Below, piece after piece: positions 25,907 through 34,068 of a stretch of 64,000 bases of DNA (position 1 is its first letter; every line of letters begins with the position of its first letter). Both the position numbers and the translations under genes were made by a program. A model generated the notes under the pieces. That model made no database searches. It had not been told where the DNA came from and was given only the letters and a program-made list of their open reading frames with translations. This DNA comes from [Empedobacter] haloabium (GTDB lineage: Bacteria > Pseudomonadota > Gammaproteobacteria > Burkholderiales > Burkholderiaceae_D), in assembly GCA_008011715.2 (NCBI GenBank), contig CP136508.1, forward strand, positions 4,650,001 to 4,714,000. The letters are read 5' to 3'.

Positions 25907-28576
25907 GTGGCAACTTCAGGAGTCTCAGCGTCCGGCGGCATGTTGGACGTCAACAGCATCGTATCCCAGCTGATGCAGGTGGAATCGGCACCGCTGGCGA
26001 AGTATGACCAGAAGACGGCCTCGTACCAGGCCAAGCTGAGCGCCTACGGGCAGCTCAGCGGCGCCGTGGGCGTGTTCCAGTCCTCGCTCGGCGGCCTGAC
26101 CAAGGCGGCCGACTTCAAGACCCTGTCTGCCACCGCCAGCAATGCGGACGTGCTGTCCGCCTCCGCCAGCGCGAAGGCCGTGGCCGGCAACTACAAGATT
26201 AACGTCACCCAGCTGGCGCAGAGCCAGACCCTGACCACGCCGGGCGTGGCCAACAGCAAGTCGACGATCGGCACCGGCGCCAAGACCACCATTTCGTTCC
26301 AGTTCGGCAGCGTCTCCGGCGGCTTCGGCCTGGCCGGCAGCACGCTCGGCGCCAACGTGGCGCGCGACGGCATCAGCAACGGCGCGCTGACGATCAACGG
26401 CACCGCGATCGCCACCAGCAGCAGCACCAACAGCGCGCGCGCCCTTGCCGAAGCCATCAATGCGAAAAGCACCACGACGGGCGTCACCGCGACGGCCACG
26501 CCGGCCTCGTCTTCCGCCACCCTGTTCGCCGGCTTCGGCGACGTGGCGACGGGCGCCGACGGGGGCTACACGCTGTCCGTGGGCGGCGTGCAGCTGGCCG
26601 CGCAAGGCGCCGACGTGGCAGCCGGCGCCGGCATCACCGCCGCCTCGATCGACACGGCGCTGACCGATCCGTCCAGCGTGCTGACCGCGCTGACCAATGC
26701 CGGCATCACCGTCAGCGGCACGGCCGCCGGCGGCGACCTGAAATTCACCCGCGCCGACGGCGCCAACCTGGTGGTCGAGGAAACGGTCACCGGCAGCCCG
26801 GCGGCCGTGAACGGCGGCATCGGCAAGGGTGGCGGCGAAGTGAACGGTGGCTCGACCACGACGGCCGTCAGCGGCATCTCGCTGAGCTCGACGGACGCCA
26901 GCCCGATCACGATCGCCGGCAGCAATCCGGCCCTGGCCGGCCTGACGGCGGGCACGGGCGGCAGCTACCTGGGCGGCGCGTTCACGCAGGATGCGAACAT
27001 CGCCTCCGGCATCGTCACGATCGATTCGACCAACAACACGCTGGAAGGCATCCGCGACGCCGTCAACAAGGCCGGCCTGGGCGTGACCGCCACCATCGTG
27101 TCGGACGGCAGCGCCAATCCCTACCACCTGGTGTTCACGTCGAACGCCACCGGCGCCAACGCGTCGATGAAGATGACCCTGACCGGCGACGACCCCGCGC
27201 CGGCCGACAGCGCCCTGGTCGACATGCTGACCTACGACCCGGCCGGCACGCAGAAGATGACGCAGACCTCGGCGGCGCAGGACACGAAATTGTCCGTCAA
27301 CGGCATCGCCGTGACGAGCCACTCGAACAATGTGGGCGAAGCCATCCAGGGCGTGACCCTGACGGTGACGCAGACCGGCTCCAGCACGCTGAACGTCAGC
27401 AAGAACACAGGCACCGTGAAGAGCAACGTGGAAGCGTTCGTCAAGGCGTACAACGACCTGAACGGCACGCTGAAGAAGCTGACCGGCTATAACGCCGAGA
27501 CGAAAACGGGCGGCGCCCTGCAGGGCGACTCGACGGCGCAATCGGTGCAGTCGCAGATCCGCCGCATGATGACGACCAGCATCAGCGGCCTGACCGGCGA
27601 CATCACCACCCTGGGCCAGGTCGGCATCAGCTTCGACAAGGACGGCACGCTGTCGCTCGATGCGTCCAAGTTCCAGAAGGCCATGGACAAGTCGTTCGAC
27701 GACATCGGCGCGCTGTTCGGCGCCGTCGGCCGCTCGACCGATTCGCTGGTGTCGTTCTCCAGCTCGACCTCGGCCACCAAGCCGGGCACGTACGACCTGT
27801 CGATCACCCAGCTTGCCACGCAGGGCGCGCTGACGGGCGCCAGCGCCCTGCCCGCCAGCACGACGATCGCGGCCAACACGACCTGGGCCGTCACGCTGAA
27901 CGACGGCACGCCCAGCAGCGCGAAGAACACGACCAACGTCACGATCCCGGCCGGCACCTACACCGCGGCCGAACTGGCCAAGGTGCTGCAGTCGTCGATC
28001 AACGGCGCCTCGGCGTTCTCGTCGGCCGGCAGCGCCGTCACCGCGTCGGTCGATGCGGATGGCAAGCTGGTGCTGTCGTCGGCCAAGTACGGCTCGGCCT
28101 CGAACATCAAGCTGGCCGACGTCAGCGGCAGCACCGTGGACAGCCTGTTCGGCGGCGCCACGCCGACAGCCGGCCTGGACGTGGCCGGTACGCTGGGCGG
28201 CCACCCCGTCACGGGCAGCGGCCAGACACTGACCGGCCTGGCCGGCACCGACGTGGAAGGCCTGAAGGTCGAGGTGACGGGCGGTGCGATCGGCGATCGC
28301 GGCACCGTCAGCTTCTCGCAAGGTTACGCCTACCAGTTGAACAACCTGGCCACGACGATGCTCAGCAAGGCGGGCCAGATCACCAGCCGCACCGATGGCA
28401 TCAACCAGTCGATCAAGGACGTGGCCAAGCAGCGCGACGCGTTCTCCGACAAGCTGACCTCGGTCGAGGCCCGTTACCGCAAACAGTACAGCGCGCTGGA
28501 CGTGATGCTGACCAATATGCAAGCCACGTCCAGCTACCTTACCCAGCAGCTGGCGGCCATTGCCGCCAACCGCTAA
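25907..28576 (+). CDS. fliD: Flagellar filament cap protein FliD, unusually long
   Basis: Hook-associated protein 2, the distal cap that folds flagellin monomers into the filament. The N-terminus (GGMLDVNSIVSQLMQVE) and the C-terminal coiled coil (KQRDAFSDKLTSVEARYRKQYSALD) are typical. At 889 residues it is nearly twice the enteric length of about 470. The extra length lies in the middle: at least two flagellin-IN-like repeats (around residues 160-200 and 364-400) and a Ser/Thr-rich block (about 630-760) with a further hook-associated-like fold. The start is GTG at 25907, with an upstream AGGAGC site. Exposed inserts may contribute to adhesion; that is inference. fliS and fliT follow. Confidence 0.94.
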   Translation: MATSGVSASGGMLDVNSIVSQLMQVESAPLAKYDQKTASYQAKLSAYGQLSGAVGVFQSSLGGLTKAADFKTLSATASNADVLSASASAKAVAGNYKINVTQLAQSQTLTTPGVANSKSTIGTGAKTTISFQFGSVSGGFGLAGSTLGANVARDGISNGALTINGTAIATSSSTNSARALAEAINAKSTTTGVTATATPASSSATLFAGFGDVATGADGGYTLSVGGVQLAAQGADVAAGAGITAASIDTALTDPSSVLTALTNAGITVSGTAAGGDLKFTRADGANLVVEETVTGSPAAVNGGIGKGGGEVNGGSTTTAVSGISLSSTDASPITIAGSNPALAGLTAGTGGSYLGGAFTQDANIASGIVTIDSTNNTLEGIRDAVNKAGLGVTATIVSDGSANPYHLVFTSNATGANASMKMTLTGDDPAPADSALVDMLTYDPAGTQKMTQTSAAQDTKLSVNGIAVTSHSNNVGEAIQGVTLTVTQTGSSTLNVSKNTGTVKSNVEAFVKAYNDLNGTLKKLTGYNAETKTGGALQGDSTAQSVQSQIRRMMTTSISGLTGDITTLGQVGISFDKDGTLSLDASKFQKAMDKSFDDIGALFGAVGRSTDSLVSFSSSTSATKPGTYDLSITQLATQGALTGASALPASTTIAANTTWAVTLNDGTPSSAKNTTNVTIPAGTYTAAELAKVLQSSINGASAFSSAGSAVTASVDADGKLVLSSAKYGSASNIKLADVSGSTVDSLFGGATPTAGLDVAGTLGGHPVTGSGQTLTGLAGTDVEGLKVEVTGGAIGDRGTVSFSQGYAYQLNNLATTMLSKAGQITSRTDGINQSIKDVAKQRDAFSDKLTSVEARYRKQYSALDVMLTNMQATSSYLTQQLAAIAANR

Positions 28577-28600
28577 GCAATACGAAATCAGGAGAACCCC

Positions 28601-29038
28601 ATGTTCGGAAGCCCACAACGCGGCGTCAACGCCTACGCCAAAGTCGGTCTCGAGACCGGTATCGCGGCCGCCTCGCCGCACAAGCTGATCGTGATGCTGT
28701 ACGACGGTGCCATCGTCGCGATCCTGAACGGCATCACGCAGATGAAGGCTGGCAATATCGAAGAGAAAGGCAAGGCCATCTCGAAAGCGATCCAGATCAT
28801 CGACAACGGCCTGCGTGCCAGCCTCGACCGTGAAGTGGGCGGCGAGATCGCCCGCAACCTGGACGCGCTGTACGAATACATGAGCGGCCGCCTGCTGACG
28901 GCCAACCTGCAGAACGACCCGGCCATGCTGGAAGAAGTGCGCGGCCTGCTGGCCGACCTGCGCGACACGTGGAAGCAGATCGGCGACGAGCCGGCCGGTT
29001 CCGCCCCGGTGCGCACCCCTGCGATGGCCCACGGTTAA
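28601..29038 (+). CDS. fliS: Flagellin export chaperone FliS
   Basis: Cytoplasmic chaperone (145 residues) that binds the C-terminus of flagellin and prevents early polymerisation. It shows the family pattern near the N-terminus (YAKVGLETGIAAASPHKLIVMLYDGAI), the helix KGKAISKAIQIIDNGLRASLD, and LYEYMSGRLLTANLQNDP. The C-terminal 20 residues are Ala/Pro-rich. A GGAGAA ribosome binding site precedes the ATG, and the gene lies 24 bases after fliD and 12 before fliT. Confidence 0.95.
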   Translation: MFGSPQRGVNAYAKVGLETGIAAASPHKLIVMLYDGAIVAILNGITQMKAGNIEEKGKAISKAIQIIDNGLRASLDREVGGEIARNLDALYEYMSGRLLTANLQNDPAMLEEVRGLLADLRDTWKQIGDEPAGSAPVRTPAMAHG

Positions 29039-29050
29039 GCTGAAAGGACG

Positions 29051-29380
29051 ATGATGACGAACCAAGACGTGCTGACCGTGTACGCGGCCATGGGTGAACT
29101 GACCAGCCAGATGGTGACGGCTGCCAACGAATCGGACTGGGATCGGCTGGAAGCGCTGGAACAGCGCGTGTCGGCCCACGTCGCCCTGCTGAAGACGAGC
29201 GAAGGCAGCGTCAAGCTCGAAGGCGAACAGCGCCAGCGCAAGGTCAGCCTGATCAAGCAGATGCTGGCCGACGACCGCAAGGTGCGCGACATGATCGAAC
29301 CCTGGATGGCGCAGCTGTCCAAGCTGATCAGCAGCACCGGTACCGAGCGACGCGTCGTCAACGCGTACGGTGCCGTCTGA
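29051..29380 (+). CDS. fliT: Flagellar protein FliT
   Basis: 109-residue helical protein at the conserved position after fliS. FliT is the chaperone of the FliD cap in enterics and can also inhibit the FlhDC master regulator. Visible features are a helical hairpin with DRLEALEQRVSAHVALL and IKQMLADDRKVRDMIEPWM. Sequence conservation in this family is low, so position supports the call as much as sequence. Two adjacent ATG codons (29051, 29054) are possible starts; the ribosome binding site AAGGACG suits either. Confidence 0.88.
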   Translation: MMTNQDVLTVYAAMGELTSQMVTAANESDWDRLEALEQRVSAHVALLKTSEGSVKLEGEQRQRKVSLIKQMLADDRKVRDMIEPWMAQLSKLISSTGTERRVVNAYGAV

Positions 29381-29403
29381 ACTGACGCACTGAACGGCGC
29401 GTC

Positions 29404-30558
29404 GTGCAGCGGCTCGACTCTCCCGGGCTGCGGCCCCTGACCCCGGCCGGCGCCACGCAAGGCGCCGCCGATCCGCGCCAGGCCGCGTTCCAGCGCGCGC
29501 TGGCGCCGCTGGTCGGCCAGGCGGTGCAGGGGCAGGTGCTGGCCAAGATGACGGACGGCAGTTTCCTCGTCCGCGTCGCCGACACCAATGCGCGCATGCT
29601 GCTGCCGGCCGGCGTGGACGTGGGCGCCGAGGTGCCGATGACGGTCGTCGCGGCCCAGCCGCGCGCCATGCTGCAAGTGGGCAACGAGGCGGCCCAGACG
29701 CCCATCGTGCACACCCAGGCCGGCGCCCTCCCCGGCCAAGCGACGGCCGGCCGCCCGTTGAGCGCGGCCGCCGCGCTGCTGGGCAAGGCGCCGCTGACGC
29801 CTGCCGAACACCTCCCCGAACTCGACCGCAACACGGCCCAGGCCACGCTGAGCCCGGCCGCACGCGCCATCGCCAGCGCGCTGACGCAGGCCTATTCCGC
29901 GCCCGGAGCACCCGTCATCATCCACGGCAAGACACCGCTGGCAGGTGCCGCCGGGCCGCAGCCGGAAGCCATGACCAAACAACTGCAGAACGCGCTGGGC
30001 GAGTCCGGCCTGTTCTACGAATCGCACGTGGCCGAGTGGGCCGAAGGCAAGCGGCCGTTGCAGGACCTGCAGCGCGAGCCGCAGATGCTGCGCGCGCAGG
30101 CACACGCCATGCAGTCGCCGGCGGAAGCGGCCGCGCGCGCTTTGGCGGGTCCGGACTTGTCGGCCGCCCAGATGATCAACCAGCAATTGCACACGCAGGA
30201 ACAGGGCAAGGTGCAGTGGCACGGCGAAGCCTGGCCCGGCCAGCCCATGCAGTGGGAAGTGCAGCGCGAGGAAAACGATGGCCGCTCGCGGGGCGGCCGC
30301 GATGGCCATGAAGAAGCGCCGGTCTGGCGCAGCGGCGTCAAGTTCCGCTTCCCGCTGCTGGGCAAGGTGGCCGCCAACGTGACGATGGTCGGCGACCAGG
30401 TGCACGTGAGCGTGCAGTCCGACAGCGACGACACGGCCGACACCCTGCGCGCCTGGGCCAGCGTATTGCAAGGCGCGCTGGACGCGGCCGGCGCGCCGCT
30501 GGCGTCGCTCAGCATCGGCACGGAAACGCCGCCGGCGGGGGCAGCCGATGCAGCGTGA
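29404..30558 (+). CDS. FliK-like flagellar hook-length control domain protein (second copy)
   Basis: 384-residue protein with a C-terminal Flg_hook-type domain (about 310-375: VKFRFPLLGKVAANVTMVGDQV-like strand pattern, followed by the helix ADTLRAWASVLQGALDAAG). It has an Ala/Gln/Pro-rich linker and an N-terminal beta-rich region (VQGQVLAKMTDGSFLVRVAD). The window also has a standard fliK at 37790, so this is a paralogue. It starts with GTG at 29404 and overlaps the FlhB-like gene by 11 bases. The pairing with an FlhB C-terminal paralogue suggests these two interact as FliK and FlhB do. Its precise role is unknown. Confidence 0.82.
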   Translation: MQRLDSPGLRPLTPAGATQGAADPRQAAFQRALAPLVGQAVQGQVLAKMTDGSFLVRVADTNARMLLPAGVDVGAEVPMTVVAAQPRAMLQVGNEAAQTPIVHTQAGALPGQATAGRPLSAAAALLGKAPLTPAEHLPELDRNTAQATLSPAARAIASALTQAYSAPGAPVIIHGKTPLAGAAGPQPEAMTKQLQNALGESGLFYESHVAEWAEGKRPLQDLQREPQMLRAQAHAMQSPAEAAARALAGPDLSAAQMINQQLHTQEQGKVQWHGEAWPGQPMQWEVQREENDGRSRGGRDGHEEAPVWRSGVKFRFPLLGKVAANVTMVGDQVHVSVQSDSDDTADTLRAWASVLQGALDAAGAPLASLSIGTETPPAGAADAA

Positions 30559-30907
30559 TCGACCCGACAACAGCTTGCCGCGCCGGCCTTTGCAAAGCGC
30601 CGTGGCGCTGGCCTATCGGGATGGGCAAGGCGCGCCGAAGGTCGTCGCCAAGGGGCGTGGGCTGGTGGCCGAGCAGATCATCGCGGTGGCCGCGGAGGCC
30701 GGCGTGTTCGTGCACGAATCGAAGGAACTGGTGTCGCTGCTGATGGACATCGACCTCGACCGGCAGATTCCGCCCACGCTCTACCGCGTGATTGCGGAAC
30801 TATTGGCCTGGCTTTATCATATTGAATCAGCGCAAAAGTCGGGCTTGCCACCGCCCGCGGCACCGGCTCTCAGCGTACCCCCCACCACCTCAAGCGACGA
30901 ACCCTGA
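30548..30907 (+). CDS. FlhB C-terminal-domain-like protein (FlhX type)
   Basis: 119-residue protein resembling only the cytoplasmic C-terminal domain of FlhB/YscU export switches: LQSAVALAYRDGQGAPKVVAKGRGLVA, QIPPTLYRVIAELLAWLYHIE. The membrane domain is absent. The autocleavage motif NPTH of true FlhB is replaced by RPLQ-like residues just before SAVALAY, so it cannot self-cleave in the usual way. Such stand-alone paralogues can substitute for the cleaved FlhB fragment in other bacteria. It overlaps both the upstream FliK-like gene and, by one base, ycgR downstream. Confidence 0.85.
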   Translation: MQRDRPDNSLPRRPLQSAVALAYRDGQGAPKVVAKGRGLVAEQIIAVAAEAGVFVHESKELVSLLMDIDLDRQIPPTLYRVIAELLAWLYHIESAQKSGLPPPAAPALSVPPTTSSDEP

Positions 30908-31668
30908 TGTACCCTTTTCTTTCTGACGCGGACGCGGACAACTGGCACGATTTCGAGGTGGGATCGCGTCGGGAAATTCTGGCCCTGCTGCGTGGCATTT
31001 CCGAAAAAAAGCAGATGATCCGCATGTTGCCGGTCGGCGACACGGACATGTGCGTGACGACCATCCTGCACATCGATGCCGACAACGACGCGGTCCTGCT
31101 GGACCGCCCCTCCGATCCGGAGGAGACGGCGCGGCTGATGTCGGGCCGCCCGGTGTCGTTCGAGACCACGCTGGACAATATTCGCATCATCTTCGGCACC
31201 GAAGTCATGCAGCTGGGCATGCATGAGGCCGTGCCGGCCTTGAAGATCCCCCTGCCCCCCAGCCTGATCCGGCTGCAGCGGCGCGAGTTCTACCGCATGG
31301 CGACGCCGGTCGGCAATCCCGTCAAGGTCTTCATTCCGATGCCGGAAGAGCAAGGCGGCGGCGACGCGGCGTTCCAGCTGTCCGACATCAGCTGCGGCGG
31401 CATCGCCATCCTGGACAACCGTTTCGTGCTGGGGGATTCGATCGGCCACGAATACGGCGGCTGCCGCATCGACCTGCCGGAGATCGGCCCGATCGTGACG
31501 GGCCTGCAGATTCGCAACTCGCAGGAAATGACGCTGATGAACAACAAGGCCAACCGCCGGCTGGGCTGCCAGTTCATCGACATCAGCCCTGGCGCGATGA
31601 GCGCCGTGCAGCGCTACATCACCAAGCTCGAGCGCGAGCGCAATGCCCGCATGGCGGGCTTAAAATAA
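30907..31668 (+). CDS. ycgR: Flagellar brake protein YcgR (PilZ)
   Basis: Cyclic di-GMP effector that slows the flagellar motor. The 253-residue protein has an N-terminal YcgR domain (FEVGSRREILALLRGISEKKQMI; strand VTTILHIDADNDAVLLD) and a C-terminal PilZ domain. Both ligand motifs are intact: RREFYR (RxxxR, about residue 123) and DISCGG (DxSxxG, about 161). The ATG overlaps the stop of the FlhB-like gene (TGATG). With the GGDEF enzyme upstream of fliC this suggests local c-di-GMP control of motility. It ends against a palindromic repeat shared with convergent fliE. Confidence 0.94.
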   Translation: MYPFLSDADADNWHDFEVGSRREILALLRGISEKKQMIRMLPVGDTDMCVTTILHIDADNDAVLLDRPSDPEETARLMSGRPVSFETTLDNIRIIFGTEVMQLGMHEAVPALKIPLPPSLIRLQRREFYRMATPVGNPVKVFIPMPEEQGGGDAAFQLSDISCGGIAILDNRFVLGDSIGHEYGGCRIDLPEIGPIVTGLQIRNSQEMTLMNNKANRRLGCQFIDISPGAMSAVQRYITKLERERNARMAGLK

Positions 31669-31708
31669 TTGCCAAGAAAATGGGGACAGACCCCATTTTT
31701 CAGGCAAC
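31669..31708. repeat. REP-like palindrome, family A, between ycgR and fliE
   Basis: Hairpin with 5-base loop ACAGA and arms ending TGGGG/CCCCA plus imperfect outer TTGCC/GGCAA. It fills exactly the 40 bases between the convergent stop codons of ycgR and fliE, so it is a likely bidirectional terminator. Confidence 0.85.
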
Positions 31709-32050
31709 TTACACCTGCATGTTCATGATGTCGTGGTAGGCCGACACCAGCTTGTTGCGCACCTGGATCGTCGCCTGCATATTGATGCTGGCTTTCTGCA
31801 TCGAGATCATCACGTCCGACAGGTTGACGGAGTCGTCGCCCATCTGGAAGCGCTTGGTCAGGTCTTCGGCCTTGTTCTGGCTGACGGCCACCGTGTCCAG
31901 CGCGCCCTTCAGCGCGGCCGAGAAGTCGACCTTGGCGGCCGGCTGCTCCGTCTGGATGACGGGCGGCGTGGCCTGGGGCCGCGTCGCCGCCGCCTTCAGC
32001 TGCGCGATCATCGATTGGATCTGGCTGCTGTCGATACCGCCTGTCTTCAT
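31709..32050 (-). CDS. fliE: Flagellar hook-basal body protein FliE
   Basis: Adapter that joins the MS ring to the rod, 113 residues. The family C-terminal block is clear: DVMISMQKASINMQATIQVRNKLVSAYHDIMNMQV. FSAALKGALD lies in the first helix. The ATG at 32050 is chosen over a GTG two codons upstream because GGAGAG lies five bases before the ATG but overlaps spacing for the GTG. It is transcribed opposite to fliF, as in several betaproteobacteria. Confidence 0.95.
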   Translation of the reverse strand: MKTGGIDSSQIQSMIAQLKAAATRPQATPPVIQTEQPAAKVDFSAALKGALDTVAVSQNKAEDLTKRFQMGDDSVNLSDVMISMQKASINMQATIQVRNKLVSAYHDIMNMQV

Positions 32051-32346
32051 GTTCACTCTCCAAAAATCGCTGTTGCTTCAGAACAACCGGCTGAGCAGCC
32101 TCCAATCGGACGCGCCGTTTTGCCTTGCTACAATAGGTGCTTACCTTCGGGAACGATGTTCCCTCGCACTGTCAGGCTTCCAGAATAGCAGCGCCAAGGC
32201 AAGCCACTGCGTCGAGCAAGCCGGGAAACCAGCCTCTTTTCCCGGGATTAGATTGCCGCACAGCAGCAGATAATGTGCATCAGGCCCGGTCCCATGGATG
32301 CGTGGCCCCGATCAACAGATGACCTTAACGCCCCTGGAACGCACAC
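32051..32346. promoter_or_regulatory. Divergent promoter region between fliE and fliF
   Basis: 296 bases with no gene. It must contain the start sites for fliE (left) and the fliF operon (right). A hairpin with 8-bp arms (CCGGGAAA / TTTCCCGG, 32221-32245) lies in the fliF leader, and TACAAT at 32129 could be a -10. No sigma28 or convincing sigma54 element was found, so control by FlhDC with sigma70 is possible but unproven. Confidence 0.4.
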
Positions 32347-34068
32347 ATGGCAGCAGCCGCCGAAGCACTTGATCTCGACGCATCCGCCGACACCGAAGCG
32401 CGGGTTCCGTTCTATAAGACGCCGATGGGCAAGAACATCATCCGCGGCGGTGCCGTCGCGGCCGTTCTCATCGCGATCCTGATGGTGTGGTTGTGGAACA
32501 AGGAGCCTGAATACAAGGTCCTGTTCAGCAACTTCTCGGACCGCGACGGCGGCGCCATCACGGCCGCGCTGGACCAGATGCAGATCAAGTACAAGTTCAG
32601 CGAAGGCGGCAACGCCATCCTGATCCCGGCCGAGAACGTCCACGATACCCGCCTGCGCCTGGCGTCCCAGGGCCTGCCGAAAGGCGGCAACGTGGGCTTC
32701 GAGCTGATGGAAAACCAGAAGCTGGGCGTGTCGCAGTTCCTGGAACAGGTCAATTACCAGCGCGCGCTGGAAGGCGAGATGGCGAAATCCATCGAATCGC
32801 TGGGCGCCGTGCAATCGGCCCGCGTGCACCTGGCGATGCCGAAGCCTTCCGTGTTCGTGCGTGAACAGCAGAAGCCGACCGCTTCCGTCATCCTGACCCT
32901 GCACCCGAACCGCTCGATCGATCCGGGCCAGGTCAGCGCCGTGGTGCACCTGGTCGCCTCGTCGGTACCCGAACTGCAGCCGGCCAACGTGACGGTGGTC
33001 GACCAGCAGGGCAACCTGCTGTCGGACCAGAACAAGGACAGCAAGACCGCGCTCAAGGGCCTGGACGCCACCCAGCTGAAGTACGTGCAGGAACTGCAGA
33101 ACCAGGTCATCAAGCAAGTCGAGAACATCGTCAAGCCGATCGTCGGCGAAGGCAACGTGCGCGCCGAGGCGGTTGCCGACGTGGACTTCTCCGCCGTCGA
33201 GCAGGCCGCCGAGTCGTACAAGCCGAACTCGTCGCCGGCGCCGTCGGCGATCCGCAGCCAGCAGAGCAGCGAAACCAACGGCAATACCAACGCCAACCCG
33301 AACGGCGTGCCGGGCGCGCTGTCGAACCAGCCGCCGGGCGTGGTCACGGCACCGCTGACGACCACGCCGCCGGGCGAGGCGCCGGCGCCAGGCACGGTAC
33401 CGGGCGGCACGGCCGCAACGGGCACGGGCCCGATGCACAAGGAATCGACCACCAACTACGAAGTCGACAAGACCGTGCGCTACGAGCAGAAGGCGATTGC
33501 CGGCCTGAAGCGCATGACGGTGGGTGTGGTGGTGAACTACCGCCGTATCGTCGGCGCGGACGGCAAGGTCAGCGTGCGCCCGCTGACGACCGAGGAAATG
33601 AACAAGATCAACAGCCTGGTGCGCGAAGCGATGGGCTACAACCAGGACCGCGGCGACTCCGTCAGCGTGGCCAACGCCCCGTTCGACGGCGTCGACAAGG
33701 CCGCCGAGCCGGCGCTGGACTGGTGGCGCGACCCGGCCAACCTGCCGATGGCCAAGGAGCTGGCGAAGTTCCTGATCACGGCCCTGATCCTGCTGTACAT
33801 CCTGATGCGGGTGGTGCGTCCGATGATGCGTCCCGTGTTCAAGAAGATCGACGAGATCAATGCACCGGAGCCGGAACCGGAAGAGGAAATCATCGAGGAG
33901 CCGGCCGGCCCGACGGAAGAGGAAATCTTCGCGCAGCAAATGGCCGAAATGGAAGAAAACACCGCGCGTACCTATCGCGACAACCTGGCCCTGGCCAAGA
34001 AGCTCGCCGCAGAAGATCCGCGCATCGTCGCTAACGTAATCAAGGCATGGATAGGCGCAAATGACTGA
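32347..34068 (+). CDS. fliF: Flagellar MS-ring protein FliF
   Basis: Forms the MS ring in the inner membrane, the base of the rotor. The 573-residue protein has a first transmembrane helix at about residues 36-55 (GAVAAVLIAILMVWLW), followed by the ring-building motifs (VLFSNFSDRDGGAIT, RLALASQGLPKGG-like). A long Pro/Gly/Thr-rich insert lies at about residues 300-365, with a second helix at about 478-495. The C-terminal FliG-binding tail ends DPRIVANVIKAWIG. It overlaps the fliG start by eight bases. First gene of the long fliF-fliR unit. Confidence 0.97.
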   Translation: MAAAAEALDLDASADTEARVPFYKTPMGKNIIRGGAVAAVLIAILMVWLWNKEPEYKVLFSNFSDRDGGAITAALDQMQIKYKFSEGGNAILIPAENVHDTRLRLASQGLPKGGNVGFELMENQKLGVSQFLEQVNYQRALEGEMAKSIESLGAVQSARVHLAMPKPSVFVREQQKPTASVILTLHPNRSIDPGQVSAVVHLVASSVPELQPANVTVVDQQGNLLSDQNKDSKTALKGLDATQLKYVQELQNQVIKQVENIVKPIVGEGNVRAEAVADVDFSAVEQAAESYKPNSSPAPSAIRSQQSSETNGNTNANPNGVPGALSNQPPGVVTAPLTTTPPGEAPAPGTVPGGTAATGTGPMHKESTTNYEVDKTVRYEQKAIAGLKRMTVGVVVNYRRIVGADGKVSVRPLTTEEMNKINSLVREAMGYNQDRGDSVSVANAPFDGVDKAAEPALDWWRDPANLPMAKELAKFLITALILLYILMRVVRPMMRPVFKKIDEINAPEPEPEEEIIEEPAGPTEEEIFAQQMAEMEENTARTYRDNLALAKKLAAEDPRIVANVIKAWIGAND

